Under the pieces are notes generated by a model that saw only the letters and a list, made by a program, of their open reading frames with translations, was not told the DNA's origin and searched no databases. From Bacteroidales bacterium (lineage in GTDB: Bacteria > Bacteroidota > Bacteroidia > Bacteroidales > UBA932), in assembly GCA_017395045.1 (NCBI GenBank), contig JAFPWG010000022.1:21410-85409 (forward strand): DNA of 64,000 bases, written 5' to 3'. Positions 1-9,838 of this stretch are shown here, piece after piece. Numbering within the stretch: the first letter of the stretch is position 1; each line of letters opens with the position of its first letter. A program made the position numbers and the translations under genes.

Positions 1-835
1 CCAGGAAACTGCCTCCGGAGAGGTCTCCTTCCTGGACCGCTTTCCGGACCGATCCGGTTCCGAAGGCACGGACATCCTCGTCCGGGACGGCCGGATCGGC
101 CTCCAGCTTCGCGAACTTCTTCGCGAAAGGGGTCTTGAGGCTGCGGACGGCGTCGCCGAGGGACTTGCCCGTAACCATCGTTCCCAAGTCGGAAGCCTTG
201 ATCAGGCGTTCCTTGTAGGTGTCGTGCACCCGGCACTCGTCGGCTACGAGGAAGCGGGTGCCCACCTGGACGCCGCAAGCGCCCATCAGGAACATCGCCG
301 CCGCTCCGCGCCCGTCGAAGATGCCGCCGGCCGCAAGGACCGGAATATCCACGGCGTCAACCACTTGCGGCACCAGGGCCATGGTGTGCGTGTCCCCGAT
401 GTGTCCACCGGATTCGGCACCTTCAGCAATGACCGCCGTCGCTCCGAGCTCCTGCATTTTAAGCGCATAAGCCACGGATGCGACCACGGGGATCACCCGG
501 ATGCCGGCCGCCAGCCATTTTTCCATGTACGGAGCCGGGGAGCCGGCGCCCGTCGTCACAATCTTCACCCCTTCCTCCACCACCAGGTCCGCGATTTCCG
601 CGGCATTCGGGGCCGCCAGCATGACGTTCACCCCGAAAGGCTTGTCCGTCAGCGTCCGGACCTTCCGGATTTCATCGCGGACGGCATCCGAACCGGCATT
701 GATGGACGAGATGATCCCCAGTCCGCCGGCGTTGGAAACCGCCGCGGCCAGGCGCGCATCCGCAATCCAGGCCATGCCGCCCTGGAACACCGGTTTCTCG
801 ATTCCGAGAAGGTCGCAGATCGCGCTTTTAATCAT
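1..835 (-). CDS. fabK: Enoyl-ACP reductase II / nitronate monooxygenase family protein (partial, C-terminus beyond window)
   Basis: FMN-dependent TIM-barrel oxidoreductase of the FabK/2-nitropropane dioxygenase family. FabK reduces enoyl-ACP in the last step of fatty-acid elongation; close relatives oxidise nitronates. The reading frame starts at the ATG at 835 and runs off the left edge, giving about 278 residues; the family is usually 310-320, so only the C-terminus is missing. Visible family motifs are FQGGMAW near residue 15, the GGLGIIS turn, TTGAGSP, the histidine-bearing GGHIGDTH loop and the phosphate-binding AAGGI...GACGVQVGTRF segment. A TATATTTG box lies just upstream on the minus strand (845-852). 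Family is clear; FabK versus nitronate monooxygenase is inferred, not proven. Confidence 0.82.
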   Translation of the reverse strand, partial: MIKSAICDLLGIEKPVFQGGMAWIADARLAAAVSNAGGLGIISSINAGSDAVRDEIRKVRTLTDKPFGVNVMLAAPNAAEIADLVVEEGVKIVTTGAGSPAPYMEKWLAAGIRVIPVVASVAYALKMQELGATAVIAEGAESGGHIGDTHTMALVPQVVDAVDIPVLAAGGIFDGRGAAAMFLMGACGVQVGTRFLVADECRVHDTYKERLIKASDLGTMVTGKSLGDAVRSLKTPFAKKFAKLEADPAVPDEDVRAFGTGSVRKAVQEGDLSGGSFL

Positions 836-844
836 AACAGACTG

Positions 845-899
845 CAAATATACGAATTAATTACCGATTTGCATATCCGGGTCGATTTGTTTATTTTTG
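845..899. promoter_or_regulatory. Divergent promoter pair between fabK-like and LytTR genes
   Basis: On the plus strand TTTG (868-871), 20 bp, TATTTTTG (892-899) matches the Bacteroidota -33/-7 arrangement and serves the LytTR gene at 912. On the minus strand TATATTTG (852-845) serves the fabK-like gene. Both boxes leave very short leaders of roughly 5-13 nt. Confidence 0.65.
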
Positions 900-911
900 T
901 AACCCTGAATC

Positions 912-1787
912 ATGGAAGAAGGACAGAAGAAATACATCCCCTCCTATCTGCGGGAACGCTATCAGCTTCTGGGCACGGTGACCTTCGCCGCGTTCTTCTC
1001 GGTTGTCTTCCTGCTGGTGAGCATCCCCTTTTCCAACAATGCATGGTTCCGCCTCGGAAACAGCACCTTCTTCGGCTTCACCGCCCTTTTCGCCGCCGGC
1101 TGCCTCCTGATCATGATCGTGAGCAAGGTGGTGATGTACAAGACCCGGAACCGCTTCCCGATGACCTATTGGCAGTATGCCGCCTGGAACCTTGCCGAAA
1201 TCGTCCTCATCAGCGTCCTGTACACCGTCTTCACGGTGACCATCGCCCAGCCTGAGGACCAGAGCCTCCTGGCCATTTTCTTCCATTCACTGGTTTATAC
1301 CTTCATCTGCCTGGGCGTACCCTGCATCATCGCGGCGATGTTTTTCACCATCGTCGACCAGAACCGGACCATCCGCCTGATGAACATGCAGGACGTCGTT
1401 ACCGACGACGCCCCCGAAGAGACCGCCACCGTCCAGAAATTCACCCTTTTCGACAATAACGGCGTCCTCAAACTGTCCGTCTCCAGCGCCAACCTCTACT
1501 ACGTGGAGGCCGACGACAACTACATCAAGGTGTGGTACTCCGACAACAAGGGCGAACTGCAGACCTACATGCTGCGCTGCCGCCTGAAGACGGTGGAGGA
1601 GAGCTTCGCCGGTTCCGACCTCATCCGCTGCCACCGGAAGTTCATCGTGAACATGCAGAAGGTCAAGGTCCTGCAGAAAGTCGGGGCCGTCTATGAAATC
1701 ACCCTGGACAACGAAACCATCGCCCCGATCCCGGTCACGAAGACCTATATCGGGAACGTGCTCGCGCACTTCCAGGAAAAAGCCTGA
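912..1787 (+). CDS. Membrane-bound LytTR-family DNA-binding protein
   Basis: 291-residue regulator with an N-terminal half of about four hydrophobic helices (residues ~25-150) and a C-terminal LytTR domain (~190-288). The LytTR part shows the typical start LYYVEADDNYIKVWY, then LRCRLKTVEE, and FIRCHRKFIVN-like (here LIRCHRKFIVNMQKV), the recognition segment of the family. There is no CheY-like receiver or histidine kinase in the same gene, so it is a one-component, membrane-tethered regulator; the signal and targets are unknown. It ends directly against the convergent queF gene, with stop codons adjacent and no spacer. A second protein of the same architecture lies at 49696. Confidence 0.85.
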   Translation: MEEGQKKYIPSYLRERYQLLGTVTFAAFFSVVFLLVSIPFSNNAWFRLGNSTFFGFTALFAAGCLLIMIVSKVVMYKTRNRFPMTYWQYAAWNLAEIVLISVLYTVFTVTIAQPEDQSLLAIFFHSLVYTFICLGVPCIIAAMFFTIVDQNRTIRLMNMQDVVTDDAPEETATVQKFTLFDNNGVLKLSVSSANLYYVEADDNYIKVWYSDNKGELQTYMLRCRLKTVEESFAGSDLIRCHRKFIVNMQKVKVLQKVGAVYEITLDNETIAPIPVTKTYIGNVLAHFQEKA

Positions 1788-2243
1788 TTATTCGTGGGTG
1801 GCGAAACGCTGCCCGGCCAGTTGCTCCCACTTCGTGCCGGGGCGGCCGTAATTCGCGTAAGGATAGATGGAAATGCCCCCGCGCGGGGTAAAGAAACCGG
1901 TGACCTCGATATACTTGGGGTCCATCAGTTTCACGAGGTCCTTCAGGATGGTGTTCACGCAATCCTCATGGAAACCGCCGTGGCTGCGGAAACTGAACAG
2001 ATACAGTTTGAGGCTCTTGGACTCGACCATCCGGACATCGGGGACGTAGCTGATGCGGATTTCCGCGAAGTCGGGCTGGCCCGTGATGGGGCACAGGGTG
2101 GTGAATTCCGGGCAGTTGAAACGGACCCAGTAGTCGTTCTCCTGATGCTGGTTCTCAAAGGTTTCCAGAACCGTCGGATCGTAGTGCTGGCTGTAGACGG
2201 ACTTGCCGCCCAGGGCTTTCAGGCCTTCTTCCTTCCTTTCCAT
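1788..2243 (-). CDS. queF: NADPH-dependent 7-cyano-7-deazaguanine reductase (QueF, short type)
   Basis: Reduces preQ0 to preQ1 in queuosine biosynthesis. At 151 residues it is the unimodular (YkvM-type) form. Cys51 in [14 protein letters not shown] is the expected thioimide-forming nucleophile with the conserved Asp seven residues later. The QueF family signature ESKSLKLYL (residues 74-82) is followed by [11 protein letters not shown], which carries the substrate-binding His and Glu. The start at 2243 leaves one base between it and the prfA stop codon, so it should be translated from a mazG-prfA-queF or prfA-queF transcript. No preQ1 riboswitch was seen. Confidence 0.95.
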   Translation of the reverse strand: MERKEEGLKALGGKSVYSQHYDPTVLETFENQHQENDYWVRFNCPEFTTLCPITGQPDFAEIRISYVPDVRMVESKSLKLYLFSFRSHGGFHEDCVNTILKDLVKLMDPKYIEVTGFFTPRGGISIYPYANYGRPGTKWEQLAGQRFATHE

Positions 2244-2244
2244 A

Positions 2245-3342
2245 TCATGCTTCCTCCCCCGCTTCTTTCAACCGTTCGGCGTTCTCCGCGATCTGGAGCT
2301 GGTCGATGCACTCCTGGATGTCGCCGTCCATGAAGACGGGAAGGTTGTACATGCTCCAGCCGATGCGGTGGTCCGTCACGCGGCCCTGCGGATAATTGTA
2401 GGTACGGATCTTGGCCGAGCGGTCGCCGGTGGAGACCATCGTCTTGCGCTTGGCGGCGATGCCGTCCAGGTATTTCTGGTGCTCGAGGTTATACAGGCGG
2501 GTGCGGAGTTCCTCCATCGCCCGGTCCAGGTTCTTCAGCTGCGACCGCTCCTCCTGGCACTGTACCACCAGGCCGGAAGGGATATGGGTGAGACGCACGG
2601 CGGAATAGGTCGTGTTCACGCCCTGTCCGCCGGGACCGGAGGCACAGAACAGGTCCTTCCGGATATCGGCGGGATTCAGTTCCACATCGAATTCACCGGC
2701 CTCCGGGAATACGGCCACGGAAGCGGCGGAGGTCTGGATGCGGCCCTGGGTTTCGGTCTGCGGGACCCGCTGGACGCGGTGGACGCCGGATTCGTACTTC
2801 ATCACGCCGTACACGCCGTCCTGGCTGGAGGAAAGCTTGAAGACGATCTGCTTGTAGCCACCGGCGGTGCCGGGAGCCTGATCGGTGACCTCCAGCTTCC
2901 AGCCCCTGCGCTCGGCAAAGTGCTGGTACATCCGGAACAGGTCGCCGGCGAAGATCGCCGCCTCGTCGCCACCGGTGCCGCCGCGGATTTCCACCATGGC
3001 GTTCTTGGAATCGTCCGGATCGGCAGGGATGAGCAGGAGCTTGATATTCTGCTCCATGTCGGGAATCTTCGGCTCGATTTCAGCGACCTCGTCGCGAGCC
3101 ATCTCCTTCAGGTCCTCATCCTTTTCGTTCATCAGGATGTCCTTCGCCTGGGCGAGTTCGTCCAGCATGCGCTTGTACTCGAGGCCGGCCTGGATGATGG
3201 GCTGCAGTTCCTTGTAGTCCTTGTTCAGCTGAACGAATTTCTTCATGTCCGCGATGACGGCCGGGTCGGCGAGCGACTCTTCCAGCTTCCTGTATTTGTC
3301 CTGAAGGCTCAGTACCTTCTCCAGCAATGTGTTCTCTGCCAT
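2245..3342 (-). CDS. prfA: Peptide chain release factor 1
   Basis: Class I release factor that reads UAA/UAG and triggers peptidyl-tRNA hydrolysis. The catalytic GGQ lies in [21 protein letters not shown], followed by [11 protein letters not shown]. The tripeptide stop-codon reader region reads [11 protein letters not shown], i.e. PQT where E. coli has PAT. I place the start at 3342 (MAENTLLEK), giving 365 residues. An in-frame ATG at 3369 exists, but it overlaps a TATCTTTG promoter box (minus strand, 3374-3367), so it is probably not used. The length matches the family. Confidence 0.95.
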   Translation of the reverse strand: MAENTLLEKVLSLQDKYRKLEESLADPAVIADMKKFVQLNKDYKELQPIIQAGLEYKRMLDELAQAKDILMNEKDEDLKEMARDEVAEIEPKIPDMEQNIKLLLIPADPDDSKNAMVEIRGGTGGDEAAIFAGDLFRMYQHFAERRGWKLEVTDQAPGTAGGYKQIVFKLSSSQDGVYGVMKYESGVHRVQRVPQTETQGRIQTSAASVAVFPEAGEFDVELNPADIRKDLFCASGPGGQGVNTTYSAVRLTHIPSGLVVQCQEERSQLKNLDRAMEELRTRLYNLEHQKYLDGIAAKRKTMVSTGDRSAKIRTYNYPQGRVTDHRIGWSMYNLPVFMDGDIQECIDQLQIAENAERLKEAGEEA

Positions 3343-3366
3343 GGGGGCGGGTTTTGAATTAGTCTG

Positions 3367-3374
3367 CAAAGATA
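3367..3374 (-). promoter_or_regulatory. TATCTTTG -7 box for prfA-queF
   Basis: The box sits 25 bp upstream of the ATG at 3342 and overlaps the longer candidate start, which decides the prfA start. It suggests prfA-queF can be transcribed separately from mazG. Confidence 0.55.
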
Positions 3375-3398
3375 CGGAAAAAACTCCGAATTACCATA

Positions 3399-4190
3399 TC
3401 AGAGCCCTTTCGCCTTCCCTTCGTCCCAGATGGCGTCCATCTCGGTGAGGGTCATGTCGGCGAGTTTCAGGCCGCGCCGAAGCGTCTCTTCTTCCATATA
3501 CGAGAAACGGCGGCGGAACTTGTCGCAGGCGCCGTTCAGGGCCGCTTCCGGGTCGATACCATACAGGCGGGAAGCGTTGATAACGGCGAAAAGCAGGTCG
3601 CCGAATTCCTCCTGCATATGCTTCGGGTCGTTTTCGGCACAGGCTTCCTCCGCCTCGCCGGCCTCTTCCCGGACCTTGGGCCAGACATCTTCCTTCTGCT
3701 CCCAGTCAAAGCCGCAGCCGCGGGCTTTCTCCTGCATGGACAAAGCCTTGAGGATGGCGGGCATGGCATCGGGAATGCCGGACATGACGCGCTTGTTCCC
3801 GTCCTTTTCCTTCGCCTTCACGAGTTCCCAGGTATCGGCGATCTCCTTCGCGGTCGTAGGCTTGCCGGCCTCGGGGCCGAAAACATGCGGGTGGCGGAAG
3901 ACCATCTTGTCGCACACCTTGTTCAGGGAGTCGGCGATGTCGAAGGTTCCCTCCTCCTGCGCGATACGCGCATAAAAGACCATATGGTAGAGCAGGTCGC
4001 CGATTTCCTTCGCCGTGCCTTTCCGGTCTCCCTTCAGGATGGTGTCACTGAGTTCGTACACTTCCTCCTCGGTCATCGGACGGATGGTGTCGATGGTCTG
4101 CGCCGCATTCCACGGGCATTTTTCCCTCAAGAGGTCCATGATATCCAGCAAACGGCCGAAGGCGGCCACCTTTTCTTCCCTGGTATGCAT
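3399..4190 (-). CDS. mazG: Nucleoside triphosphate pyrophosphohydrolase MazG (two-domain form)
   Basis: Hydrolyses (d)NTPs to monophosphates and pyrophosphate. The 263-residue protein contains the duplicated alpha-helical MazG domain. The N-terminal domain shows CPWNAAQT, the metal-binding EEVYEL and IGDLLYHMVFYARI; the C-terminal domain shows EEAGEAEEAC and EEFGDLLFAVINASRLYGIDPE. Two complete EExxE/ExxD sets are visible, as in E. coli MazG. It is not next to a MazF toxin here; it heads the mazG-prfA-queF block with a 56-bp gap to prfA. A TATATTTG box at 4218-4211 on the minus strand is a plausible promoter. Confidence 0.93.
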   Translation of the reverse strand: MHTREEKVAAFGRLLDIMDLLREKCPWNAAQTIDTIRPMTEEEVYELSDTILKGDRKGTAKEIGDLLYHMVFYARIAQEEGTFDIADSLNKVCDKMVFRHPHVFGPEAGKPTTAKEIADTWELVKAKEKDGNKRVMSGIPDAMPAILKALSMQEKARGCGFDWEQKEDVWPKVREEAGEAEEACAENDPKHMQEEFGDLLFAVINASRLYGIDPEAALNGACDKFRRRFSYMEEETLRRGLKLADMTLTEMDAIWDEGKAKGL

Positions 4191-4210
4191 ATTATTCGTT
4201 AAAATTTTTA

Positions 4211-4239
4211 CAAATATACAAAGAATCTGCCTATATTTG
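4211..4239. promoter_or_regulatory. Divergent TATATTTG boxes between mazG and CoA-transferase
   Basis: Plus-strand TATATTTG at 4232-4239 lies 13 bp before the ATG at 4253. Minus-strand TATATTTG at 4218-4211 lies 20 bp before the mazG start at 4190. Confidence 0.55.
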
Positions 4240-4252
4240 CACGGTTCGAGCC

Positions 4253-5536
4253 ATGAAGCCCTTGTCTTTCATATCGTCCGACGAAGCCGTCCGCGGCGTC
4301 CGGAGCGGGGACCACATCCACCTCTCCAGCATCGCCAGCGTTCCCCATGTCCTCATCGACGCCCTGTGCCGCAGGGCGGGAGAACTGCGGGACCTCCACT
4401 TCCACCATTTCCATACGGAGGGGCCCGCCCCCTATGGCTCCAGGGAATATGAAGGCATCTTCTTCGACCAGGGTTTCTTTGTGGGCCCGAACGTCCGGAA
4501 AAGCGTCCAGGAAGGGTATGCGGACTATCTCCCCGCGCACCTGTTCGAATCGCAGGCCATGTACCGCAGCGGTGCCCTGCCCTGCGACGTGGCGATGGTC
4601 CAGGTCTCGGAGCCGGCGGACGGCGTGGTCTCTTTGGGAACTTCCGTGGACTGTTCCATCGCCGCCCTGGAAGTGGCTCGCCTGAAACTGGCGGTCGTAA
4701 ACCCGCACGTCCCCTTCTCCTATGGCGAACCCATCCCGGTGGAACGCTTCGACGCCCTGGTCCGGGACGAGACTCCGCTGATCACCAAGGATTACGTACA
4801 GCCCTCCGAAACCGACCGGCTGATCGGCCGGAACTGCTCGGAACTGGTCCCCGACGGAGCCTGCCTGCAGATGGGAATCGGCTCCCTGCCCAATGCGGTC
4901 TGTTCGGAACTGACCGGGCATCAGCACCTTGGGCTGCACACCGAGATGTTCGCCGACGGCGCCCTGGAACTGATCCGGAAAGGCATCATCGACGGTGCCG
5001 CCAAAAAGATCGACACGGGCAAAGTGGTCGCGTCCTTCCTCCTGGGTTCGCAGGACGTGTATGACTTCATCGACCGGAACCCGGCCGTCCTGATGCGGGA
5101 AATCGCCTATACGAACGACCCCTGGACCATCGCGAAAAACCCGAACGTGGTATCCATCAACTCCGCCACGGAAATCGACCTCACCGGCCAGGTGTGCGCC
5201 GACTCCATCGGTACCCGGATGTACTCCGGCACCGGCGGCCAGCTGGATTTCGTCCGCGGTGCCAAGATGTCCCCCGGCGGCAAGGCCATCATCGCCCTGG
5301 CCTCCCGCACCGCCAAGGGCGCTCCGAAGATCGTCCCCACGCTCAAGCCCGGCGCCGGCGTCGTCACGCCCCGCGCCGACGTGCAATGGGTCGTCACAGA
5401 ATGGGGCGCCGTGAACCTGTACGGCAAGTCCCTGCAGGAAAGGGCCCGCCTCCTCATCTCCATCGCCCACCCCGAAGACAGGGAAGCGCTCGAAAGGGCG
5501 GCTTTCGAGCGCTTCGGCATGCATTGGCGGGGATAA
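4253..5536 (+). CDS. Acetyl-CoA hydrolase / 4-hydroxybutyrate CoA-transferase family protein
   Basis: 427-residue class I CoA-transferase of the AbfT/Cat1-like group, which swaps CoA between acetate and acyl-CoAs such as 4-hydroxybutyryl- or butyryl-CoA. Motifs seen: LHTEMFADGALELI, the long conserved block around NVVSINSATEIDLTGQV (~residue 300), GTGGQLDFVRGA, SRTAKGAPKIVP and the C-terminal VVTEWGAVNLYGKSLQERAR. Length and both halves are intact. A promoter box precedes it and it is monocistronic; the next gene converges. The substrate cannot be read from sequence. Together with the ackA/phosphate-acyltransferase pair at 17.7-19.9 kb it suggests fermentative acyl-CoA handling. Confidence 0.85.
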   Translation: MKPLSFISSDEAVRGVRSGDHIHLSSIASVPHVLIDALCRRAGELRDLHFHHFHTEGPAPYGSREYEGIFFDQGFFVGPNVRKSVQEGYADYLPAHLFESQAMYRSGALPCDVAMVQVSEPADGVVSLGTSVDCSIAALEVARLKLAVVNPHVPFSYGEPIPVERFDALVRDETPLITKDYVQPSETDRLIGRNCSELVPDGACLQMGIGSLPNAVCSELTGHQHLGLHTEMFADGALELIRKGIIDGAAKKIDTGKVVASFLLGSQDVYDFIDRNPAVLMREIAYTNDPWTIAKNPNVVSINSATEIDLTGQVCADSIGTRMYSGTGGQLDFVRGAKMSPGGKAIIALASRTAKGAPKIVPTLKPGAGVVTPRADVQWVVTEWGAVNLYGKSLQERARLLISIAHPEDREALERAAFERFGMHWRG

Positions 5537-5539
5537 TCC

Positions 5540-7144
5540 CTACTTGATCAGGTTCCCGAGGATACTCCGGGTGAGTTCCCTCGTGATGGTGTTGGTGGCC
5601 GACTTGGTCGCCTTCTGGACCGCTTTCTTGGTGGTGGAAGTACCGCTCTTCTTCTTGGTGCCGGTGACGGAATCGGCCACGGAAGCGGCCACGACCCCGG
5701 TCACGGCGGTAATGACGGACTTCAGCACCTTGGAGGCGATGCTGTTCTTCTTTTTCTTGGCCTTTTCCTTGTCGGCCTTCTCCTGCTCCTTGGCCTCGGC
5801 GGCTGCCTGCTTCTCGGCTTCCTTCTGGGCCTCAAGTTCAGCCTTCTGGCGTTCTGCCTCGGCCGTGGCGGCAGTCAGGATCTCATAGGCGCTCTCCCGG
5901 TCGATCGCGTTGTCGTAGCGGCCCCACAGGCGGGACTGCTTGATGATGAGGGCGCGCTGGTCCTCGGTGATGGCGCCGATCTGGCTCAGCGGGAAGAGGA
6001 TCTTCGCCCGTTCGACCATGGACGGAGCGCCTTTTTCGTCCAGGAAGGAGACCAGGGCCTCTCCGGTTTCGAGCTGCAGGATAGCCTCGTAGGTGTCGAA
6101 CTGCGGATTCGCCCGGAAGGTCTCTGCGGCGACCTTGACCGCCTTCTGGTCCTTGGGCGTGTAGGCGCGGAGGGCATGCTGTACGCGGTTACCCAGCTGG
6201 CCCAGGATGTTCTCCGGGATATCGGTCGGACTCTGGGTGATGAAGTAGATACCCACGCCCTTGGAACGGATGAGGCGGATGACCTGCTCGATCTTCGCGG
6301 TCAGGGCCTTGGACGTATCCTCGAAGAGCATATGCGCTTCGTCGAAGAAGAAGACAAGTTTCGGAAGCTCCATGTCGCCGACCTCCGGGAGCGTGCTGTA
6401 CAGTTCGGAAAGCAGCCAGAGGAGGAAGGTGGAATAGAGCTTCGGCTTGAGCATGAGCTTGTCCGCCGCAAGGACGTTCATCACACCCTTGCCACCCTCG
6501 CACTGAAGGAGGTCGTAGATGTCGAAGGACGGTTCGCCGAAGAACTTTTCGGCGCCCTGGTTCTCCAGATGGAGCAGGGCACGCTGGATGGCACCGACCG
6601 ATGCCGTGGACACGTTACCGTACTTGATGGTGAACTCGGAGGCATTCTGGCCCACGAAGTTGAGCATGGCGCGGAGGTCCTTCAGGTCGATGAGCAGCAG
6701 TCCGTTTTCGTCGGCGATCCGGAAGACGATGTTCAGGACGCCAGTCTGCGTCTCATTCAGTTCCAGCATGCGAGCCAGCAGATCCGGACCCATGTTGGAG
6801 ATGGTCGAGCGCATGGGATGTCCCTGTTCGCCATAGACGTCGAAGAAACGCACCGGGCAGCTCTGGAACTGCGGATCCTCGATACCGAATTCCGGCAGGC
6901 GCTTCTGGATGAAGCCCGAGAGCTTGCCCACCTGGCTGATGCCGCTCAGGTCGCCCTTCATGTCGGCCATGAAACAAGGCACGCCGGCCTGGCAGAAGGT
7001 TTCGGCCAGCACCTGCAGGGTAACGGTCTTACCGGTACCGGTGGCACCGGCGATGAGGCCGTGGCGGTTGGCCATCTTGCCGACCAGGGAGATGGGGCCA
7101 TTGGCGCAGTGGGCTACATACAGCCCGCGTTCTTTATCAAGCAT
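5540..7144 (-). CDS. HerA/YjgR-like ATPase (DUF853 family)
   Basis: 534-residue FtsK/HerA-superfamily ATPase of the DUF853 (YjgR) group. Walker A is GATGTGKT (residues ~33-40), Walker B is [11 protein letters not shown], and the arginine-finger-type region follows in [19 protein letters not shown]. The last ~100 residues switch to a low-complexity Lys/Ala/Glu-rich coiled coil and a Lys/Thr-rich tail. HerA relatives act as hexameric DNA translocases, but the role of the YjgR branch is unknown. It starts two bases after the cstA stop, as the last gene of the operon running from 10540. Confidence 0.85.
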   Translation of the reverse strand: MLDKERGLYVAHCANGPISLVGKMANRHGLIAGATGTGKTVTLQVLAETFCQAGVPCFMADMKGDLSGISQVGKLSGFIQKRLPEFGIEDPQFQSCPVRFFDVYGEQGHPMRSTISNMGPDLLARMLELNETQTGVLNIVFRIADENGLLLIDLKDLRAMLNFVGQNASEFTIKYGNVSTASVGAIQRALLHLENQGAEKFFGEPSFDIYDLLQCEGGKGVMNVLAADKLMLKPKLYSTFLLWLLSELYSTLPEVGDMELPKLVFFFDEAHMLFEDTSKALTAKIEQVIRLIRSKGVGIYFITQSPTDIPENILGQLGNRVQHALRAYTPKDQKAVKVAAETFRANPQFDTYEAILQLETGEALVSFLDEKGAPSMVERAKILFPLSQIGAITEDQRALIIKQSRLWGRYDNAIDRESAYEILTAATAEAERQKAELEAQKEAEKQAAAEAKEQEKADKEKAKKKKNSIASKVLKSVITAVTGVVAASVADSVTGTKKKSGTSTTKKAVQKATKSATNTITRELTRSILGNLIK

Positions 7145-7146
7145 AG

Positions 7147-8601
7147 CTATCTGTTTTTACGATATTTCCAAAGATAGAAAAGAATCGTCGAAATCGCAAA
7201 AGTTCCCAGGGCGATCCAAGGAATCGTAGAGGCCGGAAGCCCCAGGCCGATCTTGTCCACCAGGATGAACGTCGTACATACGGAAGTCATGAACAGGGCC
7301 GGAATCAGGGCGATCAGGTAATAGGCGCCCTTCTTGTTGAGGACCAGATATACGGTCGCGGTCCAGAACATGAACACCGACAGGGTCTGGTTGCTCCAGC
7401 CGAAATACCTCCATATGACGTTGAAACCGTTGGAATCGGCGATGTTGTACCATAACAGGAGACCGGAAAGGGCGAAGAGCGGAATGGCGATGTAAAGGCG
7501 CTTCCGCATGGGTTTCTGGTCCAGATGCAGGAAATCAGCGATGATGAGCCTCGCGCTGCGGAAAGCCGTGTCACCGCTGGTGATCGGGGCCGCTACGACG
7601 CCGAGGACGGCCAGGATGCCGCCCAGAATGCCGAGCCAGCTCTGGGAGACTTTCGTCACCACCGTGGGGGCTGCGGCGGACAGGTCGGAGCCGACCTCGG
7701 CCGCGCCGCCGTCGAAGAAAAAGTAGGAAGCGACCGCCGCCCAGATCAGGGCCACCAGTCCTTCCGTGATCATCGCCCCGTAGAAAATGGGACGTCCCAG
7801 TTTCTCCGTCGTGATGCAGCGGGCCATCAGCGGACTCTGGGTCGCATGGAAGCCGCTCACCGCGCCGCACGCGATCGTAATGAACAGGCAGGGGAAGATC
7901 GGCTGTCCATACATGCCCAGCGACGGACCGCGGTTCTGCAGGCCGTCCCAGAATTCAGGAAGCGTGGGCCATTTGACCAGCAGGCACACCATCAGGGCAA
8001 CCGCCATGAACAGCAGGGCCACGGCGAAAACCGGGTAGATCCGGCCGATGATCTTGTCAATGGGGAGCAGGGTGGCGATGACGTAATATGCGAAGATGAT
8101 GAAAACCCACAGCATCATGGACCATTGTCCTCCGTCTCCGACCATTCCGCCCAGGATGACGGCCGGACTGTACACGAAAACGGCCCCCACCATCAGGAGA
8201 AGGAGAACGGAGAAAATGAGCATGACCTTCTTGGTCGTCTCCCCGAGATAGCGGCCCACCAGGACGGGATAACCCGCCCCGCCGTGCCGGACGGAGAGCA
8301 TACCGGACAGGTAATCATGGACGGCACCGGCGAAGATGCAGCCGAACACGATCCACAGGTAGGCCGACGGCCCGAACTTCGCGCCCATGATGGCGCCGAA
8401 GATGGGCCCGGTCCCCGCAATGTTCAGGAACTGGATCATGTACACCTTCCACGGAGGCATCGCGATGAAGTCCACGTTGTCGGCCTTGGCGACGGCAGGC
8501 GTCACCAGATTCGGATTGGGGCCGAAGACCTTGTCCACGAAGCCCCCATACAGGAGATAGCCCACGACGAGCGCGGCCACGCTGATCAGGAACGAAAACA
8601 T
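7147..8601 (-). CDS. cstA: Carbon starvation protein CstA family transporter
   Basis: Polytopic membrane protein, 484 residues with roughly 12-14 hydrophobic segments. CstA-family features visible are [13 protein letters not shown] near the N-terminus, the [21 protein letters not shown] block, [29 protein letters not shown] and [16 protein letters not shown]. CstA/BtsT proteins import pyruvate or peptides; the substrate here is not known. It is the short form, without the C-terminal extension of E. coli CstA. It sits between rsmD (3-bp gap) and the HerA-like gene (2-bp gap) in one operon. Confidence 0.9.
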   Translation of the reverse strand: MFSFLISVAALVVGYLLYGGFVDKVFGPNPNLVTPAVAKADNVDFIAMPPWKVYMIQFLNIAGTGPIFGAIMGAKFGPSAYLWIVFGCIFAGAVHDYLSGMLSVRHGGAGYPVLVGRYLGETTKKVMLIFSVLLLLMVGAVFVYSPAVILGGMVGDGGQWSMMLWVFIIFAYYVIATLLPIDKIIGRIYPVFAVALLFMAVALMVCLLVKWPTLPEFWDGLQNRGPSLGMYGQPIFPCLFITIACGAVSGFHATQSPLMARCITTEKLGRPIFYGAMITEGLVALIWAAVASYFFFDGGAAEVGSDLSAAAPTVVTKVSQSWLGILGGILAVLGVVAAPITSGDTAFRSARLIIADFLHLDQKPMRKRLYIAIPLFALSGLLLWYNIADSNGFNVIWRYFGWSNQTLSVFMFWTATVYLVLNKKGAYYLIALIPALFMTSVCTTFILVDKIGLGLPASTIPWIALGTFAISTILFYLWKYRKNR

Positions 8602-8604
8602 AGT

Positions 8605-9144
8605 CTATCCAGGTTGTTCGAAGAACGAAAAATGGACACGGCCGTACACCTTCTCCTTCTTGAAACGGGGATGCTCCGAGAAGGAATGCCCGCTCCCGTG
8701 TTCCAGGATGAAATAGGCGCCGGGGTGCAGGATATCCTGCGAGAAAACCCGGTCCGGAAGGGTGTCCAGCCCTTCCAGGGCGTAAGGCGGATCGGCAAAG
8801 ATGATGTCAAACTTCTCGCGGCAGAGGGGCAGGAAGTCGAACACGTTGTCCCGGACCATCGTCACGTTCGGGAGACCCAGCCGCTCCGCCTCCCGTTTGA
8901 TGAAGGAAGCGTTCTCGCGGGTCATCTCCACGCAATAAACGCGGGCAGCCCCGCGGGAGGCGAACTCAAAAGAAATGGCGCCGGTGCCTCCGAAGAGGTC
9001 CAGCACCTTGAGGTCTTCGAATTCGTATTCGTTGTCCAGGACATTGAAAAGGCCCTCGCGGGCGAAGTCCGTGGTGGGTCGGGCCTTGTAACCCGCCGGA
9101 GGCAGGATGGTCTTGCCCTTGAGGCGTCCGCCGATGATCCTCAT
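8605..9144 (-). CDS. rsmD: 16S rRNA (guanine(966)-N(2))-methyltransferase
   Basis: Methylates G966 of 16S rRNA during 30S assembly. The 179-residue protein begins MRIIGGRLKGK at 9144; an upstream extension of the frame is excluded because this ATG overlaps the DUF3822 stop (TCAT on the plus strand, 9141-9144). The SAM-binding motif is LDLFGGTGAISFE, the catalytic NPPY-type motif is FADPPYAL, and the N-terminal RPTTDFAREGLFNVL is diagnostic of RsmD. Translational coupling to DUF3822 is typical of Bacteroidota. Confidence 0.95.
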   Translation of the reverse strand: MRIIGGRLKGKTILPPAGYKARPTTDFAREGLFNVLDNEYEFEDLKVLDLFGGTGAISFEFASRGAARVYCVEMTRENASFIKREAERLGLPNVTMVRDNVFDFLPLCREKFDIIFADPPYALEGLDTLPDRVFSQDILHPGAYFILEHGSGHSFSEHPRFKKEKVYGRVHFSFFEQPG

Positions 9145-9830
9145 AGCTGGACGACAGCCTTGAAATACCGGTACAGGGACATTTCCTCCTCCGGGGCAAG
9201 CGGCGTCCGGAAGCACACGGTGGACACCTCCGGATTCAACTGTAATTTCTTGAGGACCAGGAAGAGATAGTACTCCGCCGTCGTGAAATCGGCCGCCTGA
9301 TACACATTGGACAGAAGCAGTGTCCGGCCCTGGGCAACCACCAGGTGCAGCCAGCCGTCCCGCCAGGAGGCCACGACCTTGTTGTAGTCTTCGCACAATG
9401 GAAGTGCCTGCAGGAGGTAGTACATCTCGGGAAGGACCGGAGCCTGTGCCCCCGAAGTGTCGAGGACCGTCAGCGAGAGTACCCGGGACAGGGATTCGCC
9501 GATGGTATTCGAAAAGACGAGGACGGCTCCCTGCTCGGGAACGCGCACGGACTCCACGGCATCCGCCGCATCCAGGGCGACGACGTCGGACAGGAGCGCA
9601 CGGGCGGCTTCGGGCCGGAAGAAGGACTCGGGAACCAGCGTACACTTGGGAGTAAGCAGGGCGATGTCCACCTTGTCGTACCGCCGCTGGAATTCCGGCG
9701 TAGTGAAGATGCGGTCCGCCCCCAACCACCCGGAGGAACGGATCTCTCCACCCTCCAGCACCTTAAAAGAATATCCACTCAAGGAAACTTGAATGGATAT
9801 TCCTGTAGTCGATGTGCGCGGACTTTCCAT
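9141..9830 (-). CDS. DUF3822 family protein
   Basis: 229 residues with no enzymatic motif that I recognise. Placement immediately upstream of rsmD with a 4-bp overlap, plus the overall pattern (SIQVSLSGYSFKV near the N-terminus, TLVPESFF, a C-terminal NPEVSTVCFRTPLAPEEE), fits the DUF3822 family found next to rsmD across Bacteroidota. The family has an actin-like-fold flavour in general descriptions, but no function is established. It starts 8 bp after the stop of the upstream membrane protein gene, so it belongs to the same operon. Confidence 0.8.
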   Translation of the reverse strand: MESPRTSTTGISIQVSLSGYSFKVLEGGEIRSSGWLGADRIFTTPEFQRRYDKVDIALLTPKCTLVPESFFRPEAARALLSDVVALDAADAVESVRVPEQGAVLVFSNTIGESLSRVLSLTVLDTSGAQAPVLPEMYYLLQALPLCEDYNKVVASWRDGWLHLVVAQGRTLLLSNVYQAADFTTAEYYLFLVLKKLQLNPEVSTVCFRTPLAPEEEMSLYRYFKAVVQL

Positions 9831-9838
9831 CGGAGCGG

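Noticed and set aside
1788-2243. preQ1 riboswitch upstream of queF
   Set aside because: Only one base separates queF from prfA and no aptamer-like hairpin is present, so queF depends on the upstream transcript.
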